A stretch of DNA of 12,797 nucleotides from JBEKZQ01 sp049509675. Its GTDB lineage: Bacteria > Planctomycetota > Planctomycetia > Pirellulales > Thermoguttaceae. Of this stretch, positions 1 through 6,864 are shown piece by piece (the first letter of the stretch is position 1; each line of letters begins with the position of its first letter). The DNA lies in NCBI GenBank assembly GCA_049509675.1, contig JBEKZQ010000160.1, positions 1 through 12,797 of the forward strand, written 5' to 3'. Under the pieces are notes generated by a model. That model was not told the origin of the DNA, did not search any database, and saw only the letters and a program-made list of their open reading frames with translations. Both the position numbers and the translations under genes were made by a program.

Positions 1-1
1 G

Positions 2-34
2 AAAAAAAACGACTGCTTGCGGCAGCCAGCAGTC
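2..34 (-). terminator. Leftward intrinsic terminator at window edge
   Basis: Read on the minus strand, a hairpin with a perfect 7-bp outer stem (GACTGCT at 28-34 in plus coordinates pairing with AGCAGTC at 11-17) is followed by one G and then eight T (the A-run at 2-9). That is the classical rho-independent layout for leftward transcription. No minus-strand gene is visible immediately to its right, so what it terminates is unclear. It could end a small RNA or leftward read-through. Confidence 0.55.
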
Positions 35-97
35 ATGGTAACGCCCCCCGGGGGATTGTCAATTGGGTATGCAGGGAGCCAGGGGGGAGCCGGTCGG

Positions 98-194
98 GTG
101 CCAGGCTTTGCCAGTGTTTTTTCGTGATCGATCAGTCGATGACTTCTTCCGGCCAAGTTCAACCCTGGGAAGGCACTGGCAGAGCCAGTGGCAC
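98..194. repeat. REPIN-like palindromic doublet, copy A
   Basis: This element of about 97 bp begins with a hairpin half, GTGCCAggctttGCCAGTG, followed by a T-run. It ends with the inverted counterpart CACTGGCAGAGCCAGTG. The middle contains GATCGATCA and TTCAACCCTG. The same architecture, in the same orientation and with roughly 80% identity by eye, occurs at 10653-10750, and a right half occurs at 7382-7437. Two hairpin-forming repeats in inverted orientation around a short spacer is the REPIN arrangement. The left arm has lost about three bases compared with copy B. Confidence 0.7.
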
Positions 195-293
195 CCCGCG
201 TCCATCGGCATGGAATCGCCCGCACAGGTTGCGTCTTCGGAACCCCCTTGCGCGGCAAAGACGGCAAAACCGGCCCCGGGCTGCGAAAACGCA

Positions 294-322
294 TTGCATC
301 CATCCCTTCTCGAATTGATAAT
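294..322 (+). promoter_or_regulatory. Candidate sigma-70 promoter for TPR membrane gene
   Basis: TTGCAT at 294-299 and GATAAT at 317-322 are separated by exactly 17 bp. The predicted start of transcription is near 329, which gives a leader of about 35 nt before the GTG at 364. This is judged only by match to the consensus. It lies just downstream of repeat copy A. Confidence 0.4.
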
Positions 323-363
323 GGATAGCTGTGAACTGGTCGAGGCAAGGAAAAGGGGAAGGC

Positions 364-2775
364 GTGGATCGCAATCTTCGTCGCGATCTGGCGATTTGTT
401 GCTGCGTGGTGCTGGCCACCGTCGTTGCCTACTGGCGGGTGGGCGGCCTGGAGGCGGTCCGCCTGGGAGACAAGATCGACCCGGCCGCCGGCGCCCCGGT
501 GCAATACGGGTTCAGCGGCCCGGGCCTCCACTGGGCGCTGGTCGGTTTCGAGGGCGGCCGCTGGCAGCCGCTGACCCGGCTGTCGCACCTGGTCGATGGA
601 GTCCTGTTCGGTTCCACAGAAGGCACCGGCGCGCATGTCGAGAATGTCGTACTTCATCTGCTCAATTCGATCTTGTTGTTTCTGCTGTTGGTGCGGATGA
701 CCGCCGCGCGGTGGCCTAGCGCGCTGGTCGCGGCACTGTTCGCCGTGCATCCGCTGCACGTCGAGTCGGTGGCCTGGATCGGCGGGCGGCAAGACCTGCT
801 GGGCACGTTGTTCGGCCTGCTGGCCGTGGCCGCCTACGTTCGCTACGTGCGGCAGCCCGGCATGGCCCGGTATGTGCCGGTGGCCCTGCTCCTGCTGCTG
901 GGTCTGTTGGCCACGCCCATGCTGGCGACCTTGCCAGCCCTGCTGTTGCTGCTGGACGTGTGGCCGCTGCAACGTTTACGAACGGGCAAGAAACAGCGCC
1001 CCATGCGGACTGCCGACTGGCGGGCCGGACTGGCTCGGCTGGCTGTCGAGAAGGCGCCGTTGGCGCTGTTGTCGCTGGCCTCGTTGGCCATGAGCGGAGT
1101 GGCGATGTCGCAAGGCGGATCACCGATCACGGCGGGAAACATCGCGCTGGTGGCCCGCCTGCAGAATGCATTGCTTTCCTATGCCGCCTATCTGGGCAAG
1201 ATGTTCTGCCCCATGGACCTGGCGGTTTTTTATCCCTGGACGCCGTCGCCCAAGACGGCCGCCGTGCTGGGGGCCTTGCTGCTGTTGGCGGCCATTTCCG
1301 CGGCTGTGGCCTGGGCCGCCCGGGCCGGGCGGTATTATCCGGCCGTCGGCTGGCTATGGTTCCTGGGCACTCTGCTGCCGGTGGTCGGCCTCGTCCAACT
1401 CGGCGATCAGGCCATGGCCGATCGCTATACCTACCTGTCGTTGGTCGGGTTGTGGCTGGTGGTGGCGTGGGGCGCGGCCGAACTGGCGGCCGGCTGGAGC
1501 GCTGCGCGGAACGCGGCCGCCGTAGTCGCCGGCATCCTGATTCTCGGCTGCATGTTCCTCACGCAGCGCCAGGTAGCGTTCTGGAACAACACGGAAACCC
1601 TCTTGAAGCATGCGCTGCAGGTCAGCGAGGAAAATGCCCTGGCGCACAACCTCCTGGGGGCCGAACTCTGCGCGCTGGATCAATCGGACGACGGAATCGC
1701 GCACCTCAAGGAAGCCGTGCGGATCAGCCCTGACTTTGCGCCGGCCGAATTGAACCTGGCCCGGGCGTACGACCGGCTGGACGACATGCACCAGGCGATG
1801 GCCCATTATCGCTCTGCGCTGCGGATCGATGCGGATTCGACGCCGGCCCACAATCGTTTCGGCGCCTTGCTCTTCAAGCACGGTCTTTACACCGACGCCC
1901 TGGAGCAATGGAAGGAGGTGGTGCGGCTCGAACCCGACAGCGCCGTGGCGCACAGCAACGTGGCCGTGATCTTGGCCAGCCAGAACCGCCTGCCGGAGGC
2001 CGAAGAGGAACTGCGGACCGCGTTGGCTCTCGATCCCACCTTGGACGCGGCGCACAACACCTTGGGAGTCGTGCTGTTGAAGCTGGGGAAGCCCGACGAG
2101 GGCAAGGCGCAATTGCAGGCGGTGGTCGATTTGAATCCTGACAATACCGACGTCCGCGGAAACCTCGCGCGGGTGTACGTGGCGCAGCACGATCTCGTCC
2201 ACGCCATCGCGGAGTTGGAAGAAATCGTTCGCCGCCAGCCCGACAACGCCGTGGCCGCCGGGCAGCTTGGCATGCTCTTGGCGCAACAGGGCGACCTGCC
2301 CGGAGCACTCCAGTACATCCGGCAGTCGCTGGCCGCGCAACCGGAAAACCTCGGCCTGCGCACCAACCTGGCGGTGGGCCTCGCGCAGCAGGGCAACTGG
2401 AAGGAAGCCATCGCCGAGTGCCGAAAAGTGCTCCAGCGCCGTGCCGACGACGTGCTGATGCTGAACACCGCCGCCTGGATCATCGCCACCAGCCCGGACC
2501 AATCGATGCGCGATCCGCTCGAAGCGGTCAAGCTGGCCGAGCGGGCAGCAAACGTCACCCACCACGAGCGGGCCGACATCCTCGATACGTTGGCCGCCGC
2601 CTATGCGGCCGCCGATCGCTTTGCCGAGGCGGTCGCCACGGCCGATCGGGCCCAGAAACTGGCCGGCGGGGCGGGCAATCCCCTCCTGGCAGAGGAGATT
2701 CGCAAACGGATGTCGCTGTATCGCACCAACACCGCCTATCGCGAGGATTCGCTCCGGCCCAAGATCGCCAAGTAG
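364..2775 (+). CDS. TMTC-like polytopic membrane protein with C-terminal TPR array
   Basis: The product is about 803 aa. Residues 1-400 are a multi-pass membrane domain, and about 423-760 carry eight or nine tetratricopeptide repeats (patterns such as AHNLLGAELCALDQ and AHNTLGVVLLKLGK, with DP/NP turns). The membrane part matches the bacterial TMTC/DUF1736-like group: WQPLTRLSHLVDGVLFG, HPLHVESVAW at 129-138 and GLVQLGDQAMADRYTY at 342-357. In relatives this GT-C fold is linked to protein O-mannosylation, but bacterial functions are mostly unproven. Several hallmark positions differ from the family as I know it. The N-terminal DD loop reads LGDKID, ERKD reads GGRQD (140-144) and KPM reads TPM (184-186). 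I chose GTG at 364 because a purine-rich AAGGAAAAGGGGAAGG precedes it. An in-frame GTG at 331 has no ribosome binding site. The gene is monocistronic and convergent with the Argonaute operon. Confidence 0.9.
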   Translation: MDRNLRRDLAICCCVVLATVVAYWRVGGLEAVRLGDKIDPAAGAPVQYGFSGPGLHWALVGFEGGRWQPLTRLSHLVDGVLFGSTEGTGAHVENVVLHLLNSILLFLLLVRMTAARWPSALVAALFAVHPLHVESVAWIGGRQDLLGTLFGLLAVAAYVRYVRQPGMARYVPVALLLLLGLLATPMLATLPALLLLLDVWPLQRLRTGKKQRPMRTADWRAGLARLAVEKAPLALLSLASLAMSGVAMSQGGSPITAGNIALVARLQNALLSYAAYLGKMFCPMDLAVFYPWTPSPKTAAVLGALLLLAAISAAVAWAARAGRYYPAVGWLWFLGTLLPVVGLVQLGDQAMADRYTYLSLVGLWLVVAWGAAELAAGWSAARNAAAVVAGILILGCMFLTQRQVAFWNNTETLLKHALQVSEENALAHNLLGAELCALDQSDDGIAHLKEAVRISPDFAPAELNLARAYDRLDDMHQAMAHYRSALRIDADSTPAHNRFGALLFKHGLYTDALEQWKEVVRLEPDSAVAHSNVAVILASQNRLPEAEEELRTALALDPTLDAAHNTLGVVLLKLGKPDEGKAQLQAVVDLNPDNTDVRGNLARVYVAQHDLVHAIAELEEIVRRQPDNAVAAGQLGMLLAQQGDLPGALQYIRQSLAAQPENLGLRTNLAVGLAQQGNWKEAIAECRKVLQRRADDVLMLNTAAWIIATSPDQSMRDPLEAVKLAERAANVTHHERADILDTLAAAYAAADRFAEAVATADRAQKLAGGAGNPLLAEEIRKRMSLYRTNTAYREDSLRPKIAK

Positions 2776-2787
2776 GCCGCGAGCTGC

Positions 2788-2807
2788 GTGCCACTGGCTT
2801 TGCCAGT
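2788..2807. repeat. Single REP-like hairpin, copy D
   Basis: GTGCCACTGGCTTTGCCAGT is the left-arm hairpin of the REPIN-like element with no partner arm nearby. The stem is ACTGGC/GCCAGT with a 3-base loop. It sits 13 bp after the TPR gene's stop codon, where it could act as a 3' hairpin, but no T-run follows (the next bases are CGCC). Confidence 0.6.
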
Positions 2808-2967
2808 CGCCAGCCGGAGTCGCTCAGTCACGAGGAGTGGGAGGACATTCGCCTGTTGCTCGCGCCGGCGCCCGAGTGTGAGCACTTGAGTACCGTTGTT
2901 TGCAGGTTAGACACCACGACGACCTGTGATACAGGCGTGAATCGGTGACGATTGCCGCTGACAACTG

Positions 2968-4143
2968 TCACACCACGCCCGGTGAAGATTCTGTGCGGTT
3001 AACGGACGTGCCCGCTTCAACAAGAGCAATTGCGAGAGGTTCCTGCTTGGTGTAGGCATTGCTGTCCTGCTCAAAGCGGTGCCAAGATGCGTTGAGCAAT
3101 CCAATGATCCCGCTGCTCGCGGCCAGTTCCGTCGCGGCAGCTTCCTGGGGAGTTACACCTCTGGGGCCCGCCTCCACGAGCATGTCGTCCAACATTTTAT
3201 CCAATGGTCCTGACAACTCTTCCGACCAGGTTCCTTCATAGTCTTCTGTCAGCTTGAGCAGCCTGGCGGTCGCATTCCAGTCCGTTTGGATCTTCGCGGC
3301 GACATCTTCGAAACCCATGCGATCCGCTCGGCGGAGGAGGGAGTGGACTCGTAGCCATCCCACGGGGTGCTCTCTTAAGATGAGTTTCTCGCGTGGCACA
3401 TAAAACGCATGGGTTCCCTGCAACCGGAAGTAGTTCGCAAAGGCTTTCAGAAAGCAGGGGCCGCCAATGCGCAGTCCGACGGCGTCACAAAAGAATTCCT
3501 GGCACCACGAGTAACAGGCTAGCACTAGCTGAGCCTGAAATGTGTCCTGTTGGACAGCAGTGGAGCCTTGCCGGCGAGTGGGCGGAGCAAAGACATTCGC
3601 GACGGTTTCCTGAAACTCCCTCACCAACTCATCCAACTCAGGACGATGGACCGCGTAGAGCAAGTGTCCAAACTCGTGGAAAAGTAGTGGTAGATACAGC
3701 AGCGTTCGCCGCCGGGAACACGGCAAGAAGAACAGGGAGGGATACCGAAGGTCGGGATAAATCCCAAACTGTCCATCTGAGAGGGCGAATGCGCGCCGAG
3801 CAGTCCGCGAATGCTCATCGTGGAGCCATCGCAAGACAATCAATGCTAAACGATCATCCTCTCGACTCCGCAGCAACGGGCCGGCATAGCATGCGTTGAT
3901 GACCTCCAGCTCCTTCATCACCCGTTGGGTCTGCCGCAGCACATTCTCAAAGGTGTCAGGGTGGTCGTAAGACAAATCCTTCAGGTTGCGACGAACCTGA
4001 CGCCGGAGCTCCTCGCAGACTGCTTCAATTTCGCTCCGGTACCCAGTCAACTCGCCTGGAATCCTTGCATGGCCAAGCAACTGCTGGAGCGTGCCAATCT
4101 GGTGGCTCAGGTCTTCATTCGATCGAGTCAGTTCCGTCCGCAT
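2968..4143 (-). CDS. HEFGH zinc-metallopeptidase-like protein, last gene of Argonaute operon
   Basis: This 391-aa soluble protein carries a clear zinc-peptidase signature, LLFHEFGHLLYAVH, with HExxH at 156-160. About 56 residues later CQEFFCDAVGLRIGGP (214-229) offers E216 or D220 as third zinc ligand, which suggests a gluzincin-type fold. A further REHPVGWLRVHSLL block (257-270) recalls the HP...R...L segment of M48-like peptidases. The first 25 residues look like a short coiled coil. I see no signal peptide or membrane helix, so it is probably cytoplasmic. Its ATG overlaps the preceding stop by one base (TAATG) with GGAAG upstream, implying translational coupling. The substrate is unknown. 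From context it may be the effector of the Argonaute system, or it may act on the XRE repressor as ImmA/IrrE peptidases do. Both roles are inference. Sampled GC (about 53%) is far below the flanks. Confidence 0.8.
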   Translation of the reverse strand: MRTELTRSNEDLSHQIGTLQQLLGHARIPGELTGYRSEIEAVCEELRRQVRRNLKDLSYDHPDTFENVLRQTQRVMKELEVINACYAGPLLRSREDDRLALIVLRWLHDEHSRTARRAFALSDGQFGIYPDLRYPSLFFLPCSRRRTLLYLPLLFHEFGHLLYAVHRPELDELVREFQETVANVFAPPTRRQGSTAVQQDTFQAQLVLACYSWCQEFFCDAVGLRIGGPCFLKAFANYFRLQGTHAFYVPREKLILREHPVGWLRVHSLLRRADRMGFEDVAAKIQTDWNATARLLKLTEDYEGTWSEELSGPLDKMLDDMLVEAGPRGVTPQEAAATELAASSGIIGLLNASWHRFEQDSNAYTKQEPLAIALVEAGTSVNRTESSPGVV

Positions 4144-4586
4144 TAGATTTCTTCCAGGATCGCCGAGACGTCTGTTTGCTGGTGTCCTTCGATGATTCGC
4201 CGCAGTTCATCCAGGCTTTCCAAGAGTTCTCGCCGGGTCCTCTTGTCGGAGGCGTCCAAGAGAGATGCTGCTGTCTCGGCACCGACGCGCATCAGCGAAG
4301 ACCTGAAATTGCTGCGGTCGTTTCGGGCCGATCGGTACGCGTCTAGAAGTTCTTTGAAACGAGGGTCGATACCGAGGATTTTGCCAGCATCGGCGGCCGC
4401 GGAAGCCTCACCAAGCCGCAACAAGAAACGCGACAGGTCCTCACGTGCGCATTGCGCAAGTTGCTGTCGCTCCAGGTCGTCAATGCCCGCGAGCGCGAAT
4501 TTTGTGGCGATCGACAAGTCGTCGATTGCCGCCAATACACGCTGATCGGATAAGAAACTCTGGATGTCCAGCCAGTGTTGTCTCAT
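4143..4586 (-). CDS. Small helical protein of unknown function between Argonaute and peptidase
   Basis: I do not recognise this 147-aa protein. It is almost entirely predicted helix by eye, rich in Leu, Ala, Arg and charged residues, with no membrane segment, signal peptide or cysteine pattern. The strongest-looking block is FKELLDAYRSARNDRSNFRS at about 77-96, followed by a second helical region ending TDVSAILEEI. Its ATG is preceded by an excellent AAGGAG six bases upstream and lies 22 bp after the Argonaute stop. Its own stop overlaps the peptidase start by one base. That tight packing argues that it works with its two neighbours, for example as an adaptor, chaperone or inhibitor that couples Argonaute to the peptidase. 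That role is inference from position only. Confidence 0.85.
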   Translation of the reverse strand: MRQHWLDIQSFLSDQRVLAAIDDLSIATKFALAGIDDLERQQLAQCAREDLSRFLLRLGEASAAADAGKILGIDPRFKELLDAYRSARNDRSNFRSSLMRVGAETAASLLDASDKRTRRELLESLDELRRIIEGHQQTDVSAILEEI

Positions 4587-4608
4587 GGTCTTCTCCTTGT
4601 TGTTGTCG

Positions 4609-6453
4609 CTACCGGAGGCCTCGCACTTCCATTGCCATCCGACGCGTCAGTTCATGATCGGCGTCGCGCATTGGTTGTGCGTCACGGTAAGCTTTCTTTG
4701 GACTAAGCCAGTTATGCTGCGCCAAGGCAAACACGCCAGCAGCCGCACGGCGCACGTCGCTCTGCTCACGTCCCACCAACGCCACTGGGTCCGCCGTCGC
4801 TCCGCGTGCCAACGTCGCGGCACCGGTCAGACAAGTCAAGGCCGTCCGTTGATCGAGAAAGACAGCGCACCCCTCCAAGACATTGGTCGTCTCCTCTCCC
4901 GAAATGCGCCACATTCGCAAGTCTTTGACGGTTCGTTTGTGGTAGTCAATCACATCGACTGCCGCCCCTTGCGCAAGCATGTCGCTCTTCTTCCATAGAT
5001 CAAGTGCTCGGTCAATGGCTCGCGGCTCGTCGCCACACTCGTGCCCGTCCCGCAACACCAACAAGGATCGCAGGGGAGAAAGGCGAAGTCCGTGAAGCGC
5101 GTCTGGTATTCTCGCGATCTTGTCAGCCAACTGAACGCTCTCGATCGTTTCCCGCCGTGTATCTGGTTTCGTCCAACTGTCGAGATAGCGCCATAGACCA
5201 GCACGGCCAGGATGCATCGTCGCATCGCGACAGATCAGGAACGACACCCCACAGAACCGGCGATCCTCTGAGACATCGATGGCCAAACACGCTTCATAGG
5301 GCCACTCGGCGATTCGATATGGAATTACGCCCATTTGATCGAGCAGGTCGAGAACAGTGTGGAAGACTGTGTCACGCCAAGACTGCTCAGCATCGGCTTT
5401 CTGCCTACGGTCCCGTGCTGAGCGGAGTCGGCTCCAATTGCGGACGAGTTTGTGGCGGGTCACTCGTTTCATGGCCCAATCGCGCAGGTCGTCGGACAGT
5501 AGGTAGTAGGCAGCTCCGTCGAGATCACGATCATCAAAAATGACGAGGCAGTTGCCGGGAATACGGTTCTTCAGGAGCCGCGAGATTTCCTTTGCGCCGT
5601 CTGCGGTTTCCAGTCTAAGTGTGAAGCGTTGCTTCGTCACTTGCTCCAAATCGCGGGCGACAGCGTCGACGAATGCGTCCTGCACCTCCAGGGACCAACC
5701 ATGGCCGGCGCGCGGCACGACCATCACCACCTCACGGGCAGCGGCCGAATTGAATCGGTACACCCCATGCTCCCGAAGGAGTCCCTCCCGATCGGAGAAA
5801 TAGTGGCGATACTCAGCGAAGGCCGCCGTGACCGCGGGTGGTTCCAGTCGGTGCCCGTTGCCGAACAGCAATGCCGGAGGAACCAGTTGGATGGTTTCGT
5901 TCGTGCTCGGTTGCCAAAGGCTCGGCGAGGCCACAAGGCCTATCTTGTCAATGGTTCGTGATGTTTGGAGTGACCATCGACTTTGGATGAATGCCCGCCG
6001 TGAATCGGGCGACATCGCTAGTCGGCGCATCTTGCGAGGCATGTGAGAAGGATCGAGGTGGAGCCGCAGTCGCAATAGCTTGGCTGCGACAAGCACTGGC
6101 CGTTCGCCCCATTCGAAACTGACTCTGACCACGATGTCACTGGCGGACACCGGCAGCTTGACGTTGTCACGCTGATAGTACTCCAGAAGCGAACCGTAAC
6201 GTCGACCGCGAACGATGATCGGGCCTGTTCTGTCGCAAGTCATGCCGTCGGCGAAAGCATCGAAGTAGCACTTCAAACGCCTCGCTTGGCCGGTATTGTA
6301 GATGAGCGTCCCCCGGCGACCGTTGGCCTTTTCCCGAAGCGCCTCGAACCGCTGGCGTGACTGCGTGTCACGTAGGAAATCAGCAACTGTCTGTTCGGTG
6401 CAAAGCAGGTGGCCGCCATCGTAGGCAATGCCAAGGGAATACACTTTGTTCAT
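4609..6453 (-). CDS. Prokaryotic Argonaute (PIWI protein) with probable DEDD catalytic tetrad
   Basis: This 614-aa protein has the order of Argonaute blocks. A divergent region at about 75-135 (GSLLEYYQRDNVKLP) may correspond to PAZ. An L2-like PPALLFGNG segment lies at 192-200, a MID domain at about 240-350 and a PIWI domain at about 360-614. PIWI evidence includes YEACLAIDVS with D393, the block LLVLRDG with D469, VDVIDYHKR, the LTGAATLARGATADPV strand pair, and the C-terminal HNWLSPKKAYRDAQPMRDAD with D599. E435 is the likely glutamate finger, 34 residues before D469, the spacing I recall for Thermus Argonaute. A complete DEDD set suggests guide-directed nuclease activity. The 5'-phosphate pocket looks altered: K329 aligns with the conserved Lys, but the usual Tyr and Gln appear as D325 and K335. 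The length is between short and long Argonautes, and a canonical N domain is not evident. The ATG follows the XRE stop by one base (TGA-T-ATG), with GAGG upstream. Confidence 0.85.
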   Translation of the reverse strand: MNKVYSLGIAYDGGHLLCTEQTVADFLRDTQSRQRFEALREKANGRRGTLIYNTGQARRLKCYFDAFADGMTCDRTGPIIVRGRRYGSLLEYYQRDNVKLPVSASDIVVRVSFEWGERPVLVAAKLLRLRLHLDPSHMPRKMRRLAMSPDSRRAFIQSRWSLQTSRTIDKIGLVASPSLWQPSTNETIQLVPPALLFGNGHRLEPPAVTAAFAEYRHYFSDREGLLREHGVYRFNSAAAREVVMVVPRAGHGWSLEVQDAFVDAVARDLEQVTKQRFTLRLETADGAKEISRLLKNRIPGNCLVIFDDRDLDGAAYYLLSDDLRDWAMKRVTRHKLVRNWSRLRSARDRRQKADAEQSWRDTVFHTVLDLLDQMGVIPYRIAEWPYEACLAIDVSEDRRFCGVSFLICRDATMHPGRAGLWRYLDSWTKPDTRRETIESVQLADKIARIPDALHGLRLSPLRSLLVLRDGHECGDEPRAIDRALDLWKKSDMLAQGAAVDVIDYHKRTVKDLRMWRISGEETTNVLEGCAVFLDQRTALTCLTGAATLARGATADPVALVGREQSDVRRAAAGVFALAQHNWLSPKKAYRDAQPMRDADHELTRRMAMEVRGLR

Positions 6454-6454
6454 A

Positions 6455-6829
6455 TCAAGGACGCCTCGTGGGGCGTTGTTGTGGTTGCTCGCGCAGGCTC
6501 TTGAGTGTCCCTCGCATTTGCTCCCACTCTGTGTCGCTCAATGAAAGTATCGATGCTTCTTGGAGGAATCGCACGGCGGCAGGATTCGCCGAAAGTGCGG
6601 ACCCGAGCCCCCCGGGGAGTTTTTGAGCGGCGGCGAGCAATTCCTCACTGGGACAGCCGATGCTCTCGGCCATCCGGACGATAGTATCCGCCGCTGGCGG
6701 CGGCAGCCGGTCGTTTTCCAGCTTGCTAATATACGAGAAATCGACCCCCGCCAATTCCGCCAGCCTTCGCTGACTGATCTCCGCACCTCGCCGTTTCTTA
6801 CGTAGTATCGTACCGAATGTGGTGCTCAT
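6455..6829 (-). CDS. XRE-family transcriptional regulator, first gene of Argonaute operon
   Basis: The product is a 124-aa DNA-binding protein. A lambda-repressor-like helix-turn-helix spans about residues 5-68. ISQRRLAELAGV forms the first two helices of the motif and DFSYISKLEN the recognition helix, followed by PPAADTIVRMAESIG. The C-terminal half (about 75-110) is helical and may mediate dimerisation, and the tail is basic (PQQRPTRRP). Binding to the two GTTGA-N8-TCAAC dyads that cover its own promoter is strongly suggested by position. It is therefore probably the operon's autorepressor. The start codon is fixed by the promoter geometry: the predicted transcription start falls on the ATG and there is no ribosome binding site, so the messenger would be leaderless. 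XRE regulators paired with HExxH peptidases (ImmR/ImmA, DdrO/IrrE) are a known arrangement, and this operon also contains an HExxH protein. Confidence 0.93.
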   Translation of the reverse strand: MSTTFGTILRKKRRGAEISQRRLAELAGVDFSYISKLENDRLPPPAADTIVRMAESIGCPSEELLAAAQKLPGGLGSALSANPAAVRFLQEASILSLSDTEWEQMRGTLKSLREQPQQRPTRRP

Positions 6830-6847
6830 GTTGATATAATACTCAAC
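6830..6847. promoter_or_regulatory. Operator dyad O1 (GTTGA-N8-TCAAC) over the -10
   Basis: An 18-bp inverted repeat, GTTGA-N8-TCAAC, covers the -10 box and ends directly against the start codon. It shares 14 of 18 positions with the adjacent dyad when that one is read in the opposite orientation. Occupancy would block RNA polymerase. The likely ligand is the XRE protein encoded immediately downstream. Confidence 0.75.
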
Positions 6848-6864
6848 GTTGAGTTTTCAGTCAA
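6836..6864 (-). promoter_or_regulatory. Leaderless promoter of the Argonaute operon
   Basis: On the minus strand TTGACT (6864-6859) and TATTAT (6841-6836) are separated by exactly 17 bp. Six bases (ATCAAC) then precede the ATG at 6829, so transcription is expected to start at or within a base of the start codon. The stretch before the ATG has no purine-rich ribosome binding site, consistent with a leaderless transcript. Confidence 0.75.

Larger units (their letters stand above)
1..363. other. Intergenic region upstream of the TPR gene
   Basis: I see no convincing gene here. Short open frames on both strands lack a start with a ribosome binding site and have no recognisable protein pattern. 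The region holds the leftward terminator at 2-34, a C6G5 tract near 44-54, the REPIN-like doublet at 98-194 and a candidate promoter at 294-322 for the downstream gene. Between 195 and 290 I see nothing assignable. Confidence 0.6.

Noticed and set aside
98..194. CRISPR-like repeats
   Set aside because: The repeated units are few, thousands of bases apart and palindromic, with no regular spacers and no cas genes. They are dispersed repeats.
1354..2565. 403-codon open frame on the minus strand
   Set aside because: It is antisense to the TPR array, and its product mirrors the repeats with no family pattern. It is a shadow of the real gene.
2930..2946. CCTGT-GAT-ACAGG mini-hairpin as terminator between convergent genes
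   Set aside because: Only a 5-bp stem and no T-run on either strand. Too weak to call.
6835..6840. TATAAT on the plus strand, a possible divergent promoter
   Set aside because: No matching -35 about 17 bp upstream on that strand (accgaa), and it would read only antisense into the XRE gene region. It is explained by the symmetry of the dyads.
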